Notes: generated from the sequence alone by a model not told the origin. Positions 1 to 8,259 are shown, numbered from the stretch's first letter. The stretch: DNA of 50,682 nucleotides from Actinomycetota bacterium (GCA_012514635.1 JAAYZX010000015.1:1-50682), one strand, 5' to 3'. Numbers and translations: made by a program.

Positions 1-1
1 T

Positions 2-829
2 GATGGTCTCTTTCACCTAGCGCAGCAACTCCGAGACTCCAAAGGCTCGCGCCGCGCAAGAGCCCGGGAGGAACTGACCACGTACGGAGAAGAGGCCGTG
101 TCCGTTCTCCTGCCTCTATTGACCGATCAGGAAAAACAGACACGATGGGAAGCGGTCAAGACCCTCGCAGCAATTGGAAGCCCGGAGGCCGCGCCCGCGG
201 TAATTCCTTTGCTTGAAGACAAGGATGCAGGTGTTAGATGGCTCGCAGCCCGAGCACTGGTGGCTGCCGGACACACGTCGGTCCCTCTTTTGCTGCGGCG
301 CCTGATCGAGCCGCCCGATTCAACTTATCTACGCCAGGGAGCCCTTCACGTCTTCAGAACACTGAGTCGCAGCTCAGACCACTACCGCGACCACCTGCAA
401 CCCCTCATCACCGCCCTGGAGACACTGCACGCCGCCGACCTTACTCCCGAGACTGCACGCGACGCCCTCCACGCATGGAGCGATCCTCCGGTAACCACAC
501 AGGCTCATACGGATGAAGATGTCCAGTACCTGTTTGACTCCAAAGGCGACTACATTGCTTTTCGCCAGGGGGTAATGGTGTTCAACATAGATGCCGACTG
601 GATAGGCTGGCTTCCTTGGGACGAACCGGATGTGGTCACCTCGGAGGGGCAGTATCTGGGCTCCATTACCGCCGATGACCGCTTCTTCAAGTTCAGTGAT
701 CGTGACGCAAGACCGTATGCCGGCTTTCCAGGCTACCCACCACAGCCCATTCTTCCCCCCTTCCCCTCGCCTCGTGGCTACACTGAACTGCCTGCGGCTG
801 CAAAAGACGTGAGACTGCCCAGAGCCTAA
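2..829 (+). CDS. HEAT-repeat protein, 5' end outside the window
   Basis: The frame is open from base 2, so the true start lies upstream and 275 residues are visible. The N-terminal half holds helical HEAT/PBS-lyase-type repeats (for example TRWEAVKTLAAIGSPEAAP and AGVRWLAARALVAAG), a fold used as a protein-interaction scaffold. The C-terminal half (YLFDSKGDYIAF, DADWIGWLPWDEP, SEGQYLGSITADDRFF) has the short Tyr/Gly/Asp-turn units of a small beta-flower-like domain, followed by a proline-rich tail. No catalytic motif is visible. The stop overlaps the convergent rmuC stop by 4 bases. The scaffold role is inferred from the repeats; the partner is unknown. Confidence 0.75.
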   Translation, partial: DGLFHLAQQLRDSKGSRRARAREELTTYGEEAVSVLLPLLTDQEKQTRWEAVKTLAAIGSPEAAPAVIPLLEDKDAGVRWLAARALVAAGHTSVPLLLRRLIEPPDSTYLRQGALHVFRTLSRSSDHYRDHLQPLITALETLHAADLTPETARDALHAWSDPPVTTQAHTDEDVQYLFDSKGDYIAFRQGVMVFNIDADWIGWLPWDEPDVVTSEGQYLGSITADDRFFKFSDRDARPYAGFPGYPPQPILPPFPSPRGYTELPAAAKDVRLPRA

Positions 830-2007
830 GGCTCCGGCGGCACCTCCTCTACGCGGTACAGACTCCGCTCTATACGTCGGCTTTTGCGGGCTGCGTCCTC
901 AATGGACTGTGATGCCGAATGCAATCGCTTCTGTACCTTATCCAGCACGTCTCCGAACTGACCGAACTGGGTGCGCACCGCACCCAACAACTCCCATACC
1001 TCGCTCGAGCGTTGCTCGATAGCGAGAGTACGAAAGCCCATCTGTAGGCTGTTCAGCAGTGCCGCCAAAGTGGTGGGGCCTGCCACCAGAATTCGATGCT
1101 CTTGCTGGATGGTATCGGCGAGCCCCGGCCTTCTCAGCACTTCTGCATACAAACCCTCAGTGGGCAGGAACATGATCCCAAAATCCGTGGTACACGGAGG
1201 CGCCAGATACTTACGACTGATGTCCCGGGCACACGCCTTCACACGCGATTCCAATGCCCTGGCAGCCGCTTCTGCTTCCGAAGTATCACAGCGGTCTTGA
1301 GCATCGAGCATGCGCTGGTAATCCTCAAGAGGAAACTTGGCATCGATGGGTAGCCACACTTCGGCTTCCGGACCACCGTCGCGCCCCGGTAGCCGTACTG
1401 CGTATTCCACACGTTCGCTTGATTCGCGCCGAGTTGCCACGTTGGCCTGATATTGATCCGGTGTAAGCACCTCTTCCAGAATGCGACTCAATTGGACTTC
1501 GCCCCAAGTCCCGCGCGTCTTGACATTAGCCAACACACGTTTGAGATCACCTACACCGGCCGCCAAGGCATGCATTTCTCCCAAACCCTGGTGCACTTTC
1601 TCCAGCCGATCACTTACCTGGCGAAACGACTCACCCAACCGCTGTTCCAGTGTTGCCTGCAATCTGCCGTCAACCGTGCTACGGATCTGCTCGAGACGTC
1701 TCTCGTTGTCCACCCGGATGTCTTGGAGCCTCCGATCAACTTCCTGGCGCAACGAATCCCCCATGCGCTCTACAGCACCAGATACTTCCGCGCGCAACTC
1801 AAGAGCCGCCCGCCCCGACTCCGCGCGCCCGCTCGCAAACTCATCCCGCAGAGTCCTCTGTAGAATCTCCTGTCCCCGCAACGTCATCTCCACACGAGAC
1901 GTCAGGATCCGCTGCTCTCGCCCCCCCACGCGCATCAGTACAAACACCAGCAGAGCAGCGCATACCACCAGCAAAGCAGTTATTGCAATGAGAAAAACGC
2001 TTTCCAC
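826..2007 (-). CDS. rmuC: RmuC-family DNA recombination protein
   Basis: RmuC proteins are nuclease-fold proteins linked to limiting rearrangements between inverted repeats. The N-terminus has one membrane segment (SVFLIAITALLVVCAALLVF) and then a long coiled coil rich in R, E and Q. The conserved RmuC domain follows, with KTRGTWGEVQLSRILEEVL, LPIDAKFPLEDYQRML and the TTDFGIMFLPTEGLYAEVL block. I place the start at the GTG at 2007 just before the membrane segment, behind a GGGGG-type ribosome site. An upstream TTG at 2073 would add 22 residues but has no ribosome site. Length (about 393 aa) suits the family. The small zinc-ribbon gene lies just upstream on the same strand. Confidence 0.88.
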   Translation of the reverse strand: MESVFLIAITALLVVCAALLVFVLMRVGGREQRILTSRVEMTLRGQEILQRTLRDEFASGRAESGRAALELRAEVSGAVERMGDSLRQEVDRRLQDIRVDNERRLEQIRSTVDGRLQATLEQRLGESFRQVSDRLEKVHQGLGEMHALAAGVGDLKRVLANVKTRGTWGEVQLSRILEEVLTPDQYQANVATRRESSERVEYAVRLPGRDGGPEAEVWLPIDAKFPLEDYQRMLDAQDRCDTSEAEAAARALESRVKACARDISRKYLAPPCTTDFGIMFLPTEGLYAEVLRRPGLADTIQQEHRILVAGPTTLAALLNSLQMGFRTLAIEQRSSEVWELLGAVRTQFGQFGDVLDKVQKRLHSASQSIEDAARKSRRIERSLYRVEEVPPEP

Positions 2008-2119
2008 ACGCCGCCCCCGACTACCGAGCACAGTCAATGGTGGGCAGCATACAGGAGCAGGGGGACGGATCAAAAAGTCCGAGACAAACGGCGCTGCTCA
2101 GGCCGAAACTTGCCGGATC

Positions 2120-2326
2120 CTACGTATTCCGTCCATCCTCCCGGAGAGGGCTGTTCGGATGTTCCTCATCCCAATCCTCGCGTTCCGGCGCCAACACGTC
2201 CAGCGGCACGATGATGTCGCGGTAGCAGTTGGGACACTGCACCCGTGGATTACGGCGCAGCCGCTCAAGCGGTCGCTTGAGCCGGCGTCCGCAGGCCTCG
2301 CAGCGGATTTCGACAGCATCCTTCAT
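2120..2326 (-). CDS. small zinc-ribbon protein (68 aa)
   Basis: This 68-residue protein has two CxxC-type knuckles, CEACGRR at residues 9-15 and CPNC near 31-34, which is the pattern of a zinc ribbon. An acidic tail follows. The gene sits directly upstream of rmuC on the same strand, about 110 bases away, so the two may be cotranscribed. No enzymatic motif is present; a structural zinc-binding or nucleic-acid-binding role is an inference. The ATG has no strong ribosome site, so the start is less certain than the reading frame. Confidence 0.6.
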   Translation of the reverse strand: MKDAVEIRCEACGRRLKRPLERLRRNPRVQCPNCYRDIIVPLDVLAPEREDWDEEHPNSPLREDGRNT

Positions 2327-2574
2327 ATTGATAGCATATCAGTTAGACACAGCACGCTGCATCCGCATGCGCGCGCTACGATCTCAGCGCGCGATTTCTT
2401 CTAGTCCCTCTCATACCGTGAGCCCCTACGTACTTCCGGACGGACGGTTATACTGGGCTCAGGTGATAGGCGTTCCGGACATGCCGTCTAGATACAACGG
2501 CGTCAAACCAATACCGGACCACGTCAATACCGGCGCACAACACCAACGAGTCCGTCGCCCAAAGGGGGACCCGT

Positions 2575-3369
2575 ATGCAATGCAGCCGTTGCGGTACCAG
2601 AGTCCAAGAGGGCAGCAGTTTCTGTAAATCTTGTGGAGCAAAGATTCAGGCGGAAAACGCTCCAGACATTCCTCGGAACGAGGATACAGCGGTTATGCCG
2701 CCTACGCCACCACCCGTACCGCCGGGCCGGTGGCAGGCTCCACCCCCGCCTCCTCCTCGTCGTAGCCGCACCGGCCTGATCGTGGTAATAATAGCGGCAG
2801 TGATTGTTCTGGCCGGCGGGGGCACCGCCGCCGCCATCCTTCTGACGCGGGACAAGGACACATCCTCCACAACCACTCTTACATCTTCTACTACCACCAC
2901 CACGTCCAACGATGCCATCCCGAATACAACGCGGATCGATAGGGACGCAGAACCCGCGAACACAGCCGTCGCACAGGAGGCCTACGAAGAGGCCCTCATT
3001 GAGCTGGAGCATTTACTGAGTACTGTGGACGCATACGTCGCGACTCTGGGGATGGAGGCAAACGAGACCATGCCGGATATACCCCAGTACATTCCTGACG
3101 AACTCAAACAGATGTCAGAAGACCTGGAACAGGTCAGCATGAACCTCTTGTTACAGGATTTGCCGCCCCGGTACGAAGAGGCCGACTATTGGATTCATGA
3201 CGCCGCTGCCGCACAGTTGTCGCGAATCGACTATGACCTACAGGGCATCTTGGTCATCCGTCAGTCGGGATCCGTGGAGGCGGCTGAGCCGTATTTTGCG
3301 GAGGCACGCAACCAGCGGGAGTACTTCCAGACAGCCTATAATAACTACTTCGACAGCCTGCCGGAGTAA
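2575..3369 (+). CDS. zinc-ribbon single-pass membrane protein
   Basis: The 264-residue protein starts with a zinc-ribbon (CSRCGTRV, then CKSCGAKI), followed by a proline-rich linker, one membrane helix (TGLIVVIIAAVIVLAGGG) near residue 70, and a Thr/Ser-rich spacer. A helical, acidic domain of about 150 residues presumably lies outside the membrane. A GGGGGA ribosome site precedes the ATG. The layout, with a cytoplasmic zinc ribbon, one TM and an extracytoplasmic domain, is common in uncharacterised envelope proteins of Gram-positive-type bacteria. I do not recognise the extracellular domain and assign no function. The gene appears monocistronic. Confidence 0.8.
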   Translation: MQCSRCGTRVQEGSSFCKSCGAKIQAENAPDIPRNEDTAVMPPTPPPVPPGRWQAPPPPPPRRSRTGLIVVIIAAVIVLAGGGTAAAILLTRDKDTSSTTTLTSSTTTTTSNDAIPNTTRIDRDAEPANTAVAQEAYEEALIELEHLLSTVDAYVATLGMEANETMPDIPQYIPDELKQMSEDLEQVSMNLLLQDLPPRYEEADYWIHDAAAAQLSRIDYDLQGILVIRQSGSVEAAEPYFAEARNQREYFQTAYNNYFDSLPE

Positions 3370-3451
3370 CCGGTATCGGACCGTTCGTTGGTCCACGTGG
3401 CACCCGGCAACGCAGCCCAGTTGTCGCCATGCGGGACGTGGCTATATAGAC

Positions 3452-3475
3452 GGTGAGCTCAAGAAAAAGCTCACC
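3452..3475 (+). terminator. hairpin downstream of the zinc-ribbon membrane protein
   Basis: An 8-bp perfect stem (GGTGAGCT / AGCTCACC) encloses an 8-base A-rich loop, 80 bases after the stop at 3369. No U-run follows, so termination efficiency is uncertain. The nearest downstream gene on this strand starts at 3575. Confidence 0.4.
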
Positions 3476-3574
3476 CATCCTCAGCAGATTAACCTTCACC
3501 TAGAGAGCTAGAGTATCGGAGACTACATCCGTAACACGGACGTACCCTATAAATATGCATCAAGGAGGTAGCTT

Positions 3575-3916
3575 ATGCCCCGCCTTGACGATTTCGCCGA
3601 CCGCCGAGCCCACCTCTTCCCTCTGTCGAAAGCCGGTTTCTTAGTACACTACGCAACCAACATGTATCCCGTGGTGAACCGACTGGACATACTCCCGGTC
3701 AGGATCGTAATTCACGGTGCTTTCGAGCATCACATCGTTCGTGCTCCGCACGTGGAACGTTTGAGACTGCTCGTAGAAGCCCCCATCACGCTCACCCTGA
3801 GCTTCATGCCCGTGGCTGCTGAGCATACGACCAATCTGGGTCTTGCCCAAACGCAAACCACACATACCGGTGCAGAGCGCATAACCGACGGCCATGAAGG
3901 GCAGACGACCGCATGA
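3575..3916 (+). CDS. uncharacterised 113-aa protein coupled to the racemase
   Basis: I do not recognise this protein. The evidence that it is real is strong: a near-perfect ribosome site (AAGGAGGT, 3562-3569) sits 5 bases before the ATG, and its TGA overlaps the ATG of the next gene as ATGA. Third codon positions are GC-rich, as in neighbouring genes. The protein has an N-terminal stretch rich in R, H and F, a beta-rich middle (LDILPVRIVIHGAFEHHIV) and a Thr/His-rich tail. No signal peptide or membrane helix is visible. Coupling implies a function connected with the PLP racemase, perhaps a partner or regulator, but that is inference. A TATAAA hexamer about 22 bases upstream could be a -10 box. 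Confidence 0.6.
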   Translation: MPRLDDFADRRAHLFPLSKAGFLVHYATNMYPVVNRLDILPVRIVIHGAFEHHIVRAPHVERLRLLVEAPITLTLSFMPVAAEHTTNLGLAQTQTTHTGAERITDGHEGQTTA

Positions 3917-5022
3917 GTATGTCACTCCCCGCCGAAGGCGCTTGTACCACCGGCCCCGTACTCCATATTTACCCAGAAACTATCGAGGCAAATGCGCGTT
4001 CTATCTGTGGACAACTAACCGGTATTGACATCGTAGGTGTGACGAAGGCCACATGTGCCAATCCGTTTGTGGCACGTGCCCTGGTGGCCGGCGGCGCCAA
4101 GGCATTGGGTGACTCACGAGTGGACAACCTCCGGCGATTGCGTCACGAAGGCCTGGGCGTTCCTCTTTGGCTTCTCCGCTCACCAACCCCAGCCCAGGCG
4201 GACGAAGTGGTGAAGGTAGCCGACGTAGTGTTGGTGGCCGAACTGGAGACGATGAGGGCGCTCGACGCGGCGGCCGAGGCGGCGGGCGGCTGTGCCGCCC
4301 GCCGCCTCGGCCTCGTCGTCATGGTCGACATGGGTGACCTCCGCGAAGGCATCATGCCCACCGAACTCGACACGTTTATGCACTCCGCACGACACCTATG
4401 CCATGCGGACGTGGTAGGCATCGGTACCAACCTCACCTGCTACGGAGCAGTCGTGCCCACACGCAACAACCTTTCCGAACTCCTCTCCCTGACCGAGTTG
4501 GCAGAAAATATTCTTGGTCGCAGGCTTCTCGTTTCCGGCGGCAACTCCAGCAGCCTGGAGTCCGCCTTCGCCGAGGGCCTTCCTAAAGGCATTACCGGTC
4601 TCCGTGTGGGTGAGTCCATCCTTCTAGGTGTGAGCACCATCACGCGCCAACCCCTTCCCGGACTGGCGCCCAATGCTTTCGTGCTCGAGGCCCCCGTGAT
4701 TGAATGCCGAATCAAACCCACTGTACCCCTCGGTCGTATCGCGCAGAACGCTTTTGGAACAAAACCGCGCTTTGCGAACAGAGGGCACCGCCTATGTGCC
4801 ATCTGCGCCCTAGGACGTCAAGACTGTCTCCCAGAGGGATTGCAGCCAATGCAGACCGGCGTGCAAATCCTAGGCGCCTCCAGTGATCACTTGATCGTGG
4901 ACGTTGGGGATGCAGTCCCCGCGCCCGCTATCGGCCGGTCGCTGTACTTCCTGCCCAACTATGGGTGTCTACTAGCGGCCTTCACGTCACCATACGTGGA
5001 GAAACGGATCCATAGCGGATGA
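3913..5022 (+). CDS. orr: PLP-dependent amino-acid racemase, ornithine/alanine racemase family
   Basis: The 369-residue protein matches the fold-III alanine-racemase-like group that includes clostridial ornithine racemase and YhfX. Family landmarks are the PLP-binding lysine in GVTKAT (K45), DSRVDNLRRLR, MVDMGDLREGIMP, GIGTNLTCYGAVVPT, VSGGNSSSLE, LRVGESILLG, and a C-terminal block with GRQD and GASSDHLIVDVGD. It is expected to interconvert L- and D-forms of an amino acid in the cytoplasm. The substrate is not determined here: no ornithine aminomutase genes are adjacent. It overlaps the upstream 113-aa gene by ATGA. A GC-rich inverted repeat lies in frame at 4272-4312, and the protein seems about four residues longer there than my recollection of the family. 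Confidence 0.85.
   Translation: MSMSLPAEGACTTGPVLHIYPETIEANARSICGQLTGIDIVGVTKATCANPFVARALVAGGAKALGDSRVDNLRRLRHEGLGVPLWLLRSPTPAQADEVVKVADVVLVAELETMRALDAAAEAAGGCAARRLGLVVMVDMGDLREGIMPTELDTFMHSARHLCHADVVGIGTNLTCYGAVVPTRNNLSELLSLTELAENILGRRLLVSGGNSSSLESAFAEGLPKGITGLRVGESILLGVSTITRQPLPGLAPNAFVLEAPVIECRIKPTVPLGRIAQNAFGTKPRFANRGHRLCAICALGRQDCLPEGLQPMQTGVQILGASSDHLIVDVGDAVPAPAIGRSLYFLPNYGCLLAAFTSPYVEKRIHSG
4272..4312. repeat. GC-rich inverted repeat inside the racemase gene
   Basis: Two perfect 19-bp arms (4272-4290 and 4294-4312) are separated by a 3-base loop (tgt). The element is read in frame as an Ala/Gly/Arg stretch just before MVDMGDLREG. Its GGCGGCGGGC core also occurs in the intergenic palindrome at 12518-12565. 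Confidence 0.85.
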
Positions 5023-5076
5023 TAGATGATTGTCAGAGTTCATCTCCACCATCATAATCGCTACGCCGACCACGCC

Positions 5077-6249
5077 TCATGCCGGCATCTTGCACGTCTG
5101 CTCAGCCCAAAACGGGGACATCTCGCGTAGCCGCGCTATGATTCCAGGCAGTACCGCGATCACCCTGTCCACATCCGCGTCGGTGTTGTAGGCACTGAAA
5201 CTGAAGCGCACAGATCCATGCGCGGCGGTGAAGGGTACGCCCATGGCCCGTAGCACATGTGATGGCTCCAGACTGCCTGAGGTGCACGCCGAACCTGATG
5301 AGGCACAGATACCCTCTTCATTGAGCATGAGCAGGATGGCCTCCCCCTCCACGAACTCAAAGGCGATGTTGGTAGTATTCGGCAGGCGATTCTCTACGTC
5401 ACCATTAACTCTTGCGTTGGGGATGCGTTCGAGGAGGGCGCTTTCTAGACGGTCGCGTAGCCGCCTCACGCGGCTACGCTCCCGCTCGATACTATCGGCC
5501 GCAATCTCACAAGCCTTACCCAATGCCACAATGGCCGGTACATTCTCCGTTCCACCCCGCCTTCCTCGCTCCTGGTGCCCTCCTATAAGGAACGAAGAAA
5601 ACTTTGAACCCTTGCGTACGTACAGTGCCCCAATACCCTTAGGGGCATGGAGCTTGTGACCGGAAAGCGACAACATGTCGATGGGCAATCCGGCAAGATC
5701 AATAGGTATCTTCCCCACGACCTGCACGGCGTCGGTGTGGAATACCACGCCCGCTTCATGAGCCAAAGCACCTATCTCCGCAACCGGAAAGACGGTGCCC
5801 GTCTCGTTGTTGGCCCACATCACACTGGACACCGCCACCGAGCGGGTCATAGCCGCGCGCACCTGCACTAAATCTAAGCGCCCCGCGCCGTCAACCGGCA
5901 GAAACGACACCGGGTGACCGACGTGTTCCAGATGCTCGCACAGATTCTTGACTGCCGGATGTTCCACTCTTGTCGTCACCACACCCAGTCGGTCGGGATT
6001 GGACCACACCGCGGCCCTAAGAGCAGTGTTGTCACTCTCTGTGCCGCAGCTGGTAAAGACAATTTCATCGGGGTGAGCGCCCAGAAGAGCCGCCACGCGC
6101 TCGCGCGCCTCGCCAACCTTCCGCCCCACCTCTGCTGCAAACGTATACATACCGGACGGATTTGCATATTGCTCTTTGAGGAACGGCAACATCTCCTCCA
6201 GCACTTCTGGAGCTACGGCGGTCGTAGCGTTGTTGTCTAAGTAGATCAC
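5077..6249 (-). CDS. nifS: cysteine desulfurase, NifS/IscS type
   Basis: This PLP enzyme removes sulfur from cysteine and passes it as persulfide to the Fe-S scaffold. The 390 residues show the class V aminotransferase layout: YLDNNATT at the N-terminus, the PLP lysine in SLSGHKLHAPKG (K199), HQERGRRGGTEN, and the catalytic cysteine loop SSGSACTSGSLEPSHVL (C322). Length and motifs suit the NifS/IscS group, which has a long catalytic loop. The start overlaps the nifU stop by 4 bases (6246-6249), so the two are translationally coupled in the order nifU-nifS. No nitrogenase genes are present, so a general Fe-S assembly role is likely. Confidence 0.95.
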   Translation of the reverse strand: MIYLDNNATTAVAPEVLEEMLPFLKEQYANPSGMYTFAAEVGRKVGEARERVAALLGAHPDEIVFTSCGTESDNTALRAAVWSNPDRLGVVTTRVEHPAVKNLCEHLEHVGHPVSFLPVDGAGRLDLVQVRAAMTRSVAVSSVMWANNETGTVFPVAEIGALAHEAGVVFHTDAVQVVGKIPIDLAGLPIDMLSLSGHKLHAPKGIGALYVRKGSKFSSFLIGGHQERGRRGGTENVPAIVALGKACEIAADSIERERSRVRRLRDRLESALLERIPNARVNGDVENRLPNTTNIAFEFVEGEAILLMLNEEGICASSGSACTSGSLEPSHVLRAMGVPFTAAHGSVRFSFSAYNTDADVDRVIAVLPGIIARLREMSPFWAEQTCKMPA

Positions 6250-7091
6250 GCCGTCACCTCTTCCACCACCAATTCAGGAGCAATGAGCTCCCGCAGCTTT
6301 GTCTCAACATAGCCCTTGAGCGTCACCTGCGCCGCCGCACATGTGGAACAGACTCCTCGAAGTTCAACGAGTACAAGATCACCATCCACATCTATCAGCT
6401 CTATATCGCCGCCGTCTTTTTGCAACGAAGGCCGGATTTCACGCTCCAGCGTGTCTTCGATAAGATGGATCTTCTGAAGTGTCGTCAGTTTGGGCTGAGC
6501 AGCTGTCTCCGGCGCCAAAGCTTCTACCATACATTCAGTGCCCACCTTGTCCAGAATGGCCTGGATTTGTTCGTGGCAGCGCCCGCACCCCCCTCCGGCC
6601 TTGGTGTAATCGGTGACTTCTTCAACGGTCTTGAGGTTGTTCTCGAGAACGGCGCGCTCTATCTCTTTGTCCGTCACCCCGAAACAGTCGCATACTAATG
6701 TGCCTTCCGGTTCCGGCTCCAGGTCTCCGCGATAGTAAGCTATGGCCTTTCCCAACGCCTCTCGCCCCATAACCGAGCAGTGCATCTTCTCCTTGGGAAG
6801 ACCACCCAGGTAGTCGGCGATATCCTGGTTGGTGATCTTGGCCGCTTCCGCCAGTGTCTTTCCCTTCACCATCTCGGTGAGCGCAGAAGATGAGGCAATC
6901 GCGCTTCCGCATCCGAAGGTCTTGAACTTGATGTCTGCTATGCGTCCAACATCATCCAGTTTGAACGTCAACCGTAGGGCGTCGCCGCATGCCAATGATC
7001 CCACCTCGCCCACACCGTCAGCGTTCTCAACCTCGCCGACATTGCGTGGATTCAAGAAGTGATCTTTCACTTTGTCAGTGTAATCCCACAT
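6246..7091 (-). CDS. nifU: three-domain NifU Fe-S cluster scaffold
   Basis: The 281 residues contain all three NifU domains. An IscU-like scaffold (about 1-125) starts YTDKVKDHFLNPRNVGE and carries cluster ligands C35 (ACGD), C61 (GCGSA) and C105 (MHCSV). A central bacterioferritin-associated-ferredoxin-like [2Fe-2S] domain has C134, C136, C169 and C172. The C-terminal Nfu domain has the C248-x2-C251 pair in RGVCSTCAAA. It receives sulfur from the coupled NifS and builds transient clusters for apoproteins. The gene is first in the operon. An AAGGA ribosome site lies about 10 bases before the ATG, and the upstream region carries a tandem repeat and an inverted repeat that could be regulatory. 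Confidence 0.95.
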   Translation of the reverse strand: MWDYTDKVKDHFLNPRNVGEVENADGVGEVGSLACGDALRLTFKLDDVGRIADIKFKTFGCGSAIASSSALTEMVKGKTLAEAAKITNQDIADYLGGLPKEKMHCSVMGREALGKAIAYYRGDLEPEPEGTLVCDCFGVTDKEIERAVLENNLKTVEEVTDYTKAGGGCGRCHEQIQAILDKVGTECMVEALAPETAAQPKLTTLQKIHLIEDTLEREIRPSLQKDGGDIELIDVDGDLVLVELRGVCSTCAAAQVTLKGYVETKLRELIAPELVVEEVTA

Positions 7092-7256
7092 TGTCTATAT
7101 ATCCTTGTCGTCTCGGAGTCGGGTCCGTGCGCCCACCCCATGCTTCCGTACCTTTATACCCCTTCGCGGTGCATCGGACACGAGACCTTCTCAAAATGCA
7201 CGCCGACCCGGAATCTGGAGATGACGCCGGTATTTGTGTCGTCGAAGTATGTGTTA

Positions 7257-7288
7257 ATGAAACGGATAATATATGAAACGGATAATAT
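7257..7288. repeat. perfect tandem 16-bp repeat upstream of nifU
   Basis: Two adjacent identical copies of ATGAAACGGATAATAT (7257-7272 and 7273-7288) lie about 170 bases upstream of the nifU start. The AT-rich block contrasts with the GC-rich surroundings. Adjacent direct half-sites of this spacing would suit cooperative binding of a regulator; that role is an inference. Confidence 0.75.
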
Positions 7289-7330
7289 GCTCGACACCAT
7301 CATGAAGGTGACGATAGACTTTGTCGAGCA
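7288..7330. promoter_or_regulatory. inverted repeat next to the tandem repeat
   Basis: TGCTCGACA (7288-7296) is matched by its exact reverse complement TGTCGAGCA (7322-7330) across 25 bases. Inside it, CACC and GGTG can form a smaller nested stem. It abuts the tandem repeat. It could be an operator or the stem of a leader RNA; no U-run makes it a clear terminator. Confidence 0.5.
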
Positions 7331-7471
7331 CGAGTACTTCTGACGACGAGCGCAGGTGAGCAGCACAGGGGGATCATGAAGTGACTGCTTCCATAAGCTG
7401 CCGGAGCAGCTGCGGACCCACCGCGATATTTCCCGGTGCCGCCGCAATCGTCCTGAAATGGAGGTGATGAT

Positions 7472-8236
7472 TTGACGCACCGTATCCGCTGGTGCGGATT
7501 CGATTACGGAGAAACCCTTATGGACCCTTCGGGCTTGCGAAACCCACTTCTATGGGGTGATATTTACAAAGCTCTGGGGCGTCCGGAGCTGGCCGCGGAT
7601 AAGATCCACGCCTATCGCGTGCTGCGCGACACATATGGCGAGTACTACACAGTGAAGGAAGGCCACCGACATGAAGTATTGTCATTCGTGATGGACGGTG
7701 ACGAGGAAGCTCAACAGGCCTTCATGGAGGCAGAACCTAGACTCCTGGACCAGGGTGAGCACGTGCACAAGACGCTTCAAACTCTACACGAGGCCGGTCT
7801 GGTCCTCGATGTGGTGTCGGAGCTCATTCGTACCGTCGGCCCCATTGACCAGAACGTAATCCTGCGTTTTCTCACCGCACACAATCTACGCCACTTCTTC
7901 CGCTACCTCATTACTCCTCTCGGCAAGATAGATATGTTTACTGGTATCGTAATAGATGAGCGCTATTGTGGGCAAACCAAAAGTGCGGGCACCATCTACG
8001 ACATATTGGTTGATGACCTGGCCGAGCAAAACATCTCTCCAGACCAGGCGATCATGATAGGCGATCGACCCTCTACCGACATCGAACCCGCCCACGCACG
8101 TGGATTGCGCACCATCCAGTACTCCGGTTACTCACATTGGCCCCCCAGCCCAGCAACCGACGCCGTAATCTACGACTTCAACGAGCTGTTCCCGATAGTA
8201 GACGCCTGGATGCGTTTGCCGAAGTCTTCTCAATAG
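7472..8236 (+). CDS. HAD-superfamily hydrolase
   Basis: The 254-residue protein resembles haloacid-dehalogenase-fold phosphatases. Near the N-terminus, RWCGFDYGETLMDPSG is the motif I equivalent (D-x-D/Y-x-T); the usual second Asp is replaced by Tyr in DYGET, which may affect phosphatase activity. A helical cap region follows. Motif IV is visible as IMIGDRPSTDIEPAHARGLRTI, with the Mg-binding GD and D pair. The start is a TTG, chosen because GGAGGTGAT sits at the right distance and the N-terminus is complete from there. It is divergent from nifU. The substrate is unknown; members act on sugar phosphates, nucleotides or phosphonates. Confidence 0.75.
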   Translation: MTHRIRWCGFDYGETLMDPSGLRNPLLWGDIYKALGRPELAADKIHAYRVLRDTYGEYYTVKEGHRHEVLSFVMDGDEEAQQAFMEAEPRLLDQGEHVHKTLQTLHEAGLVLDVVSELIRTVGPIDQNVILRFLTAHNLRHFFRYLITPLGKIDMFTGIVIDERYCGQTKSAGTIYDILVDDLAEQNISPDQAIMIGDRPSTDIEPAHARGLRTIQYSGYSHWPPSPATDAVIYDFNELFPIVDAWMRLPKSSQ

Positions 8237-8259
8237 GCTCAGTCGAGTAACGCTGAGAG

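Larger units (their letters stand above)
7092..7471. other. 380-bp divergent intergenic region, nifU / HAD hydrolase
   Basis: This is the shared upstream region of minus-strand nifU and the plus-strand HAD gene. It holds a two-copy tandem repeat (7257-7288) and an inverted repeat (7288-7330), described separately. Reading toward nifU, a TATAAA hexamer occurs in the proximal part, without a convincing -35 at 17 bp. A strong ribosome site (GGAGGTGAT) ends the region before the TTG start at 7472. I see no convincing gene in it. Confidence 0.55.

Noticed and set aside
1481-2404. Plus-strand 307-aa ORF over rmuC
   Set aside because: It is antisense to a well-supported gene with normal RmuC motifs, has Arg/Ser/Pro-rich composition and no recognisable family or ribosome site.
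3641-3925. Minus-strand 94-aa ORF opposite the 113-aa gene
   Set aside because: The plus-strand frame has a near-perfect ribosome site and ATGA coupling to the racemase; the minus frame has neither.
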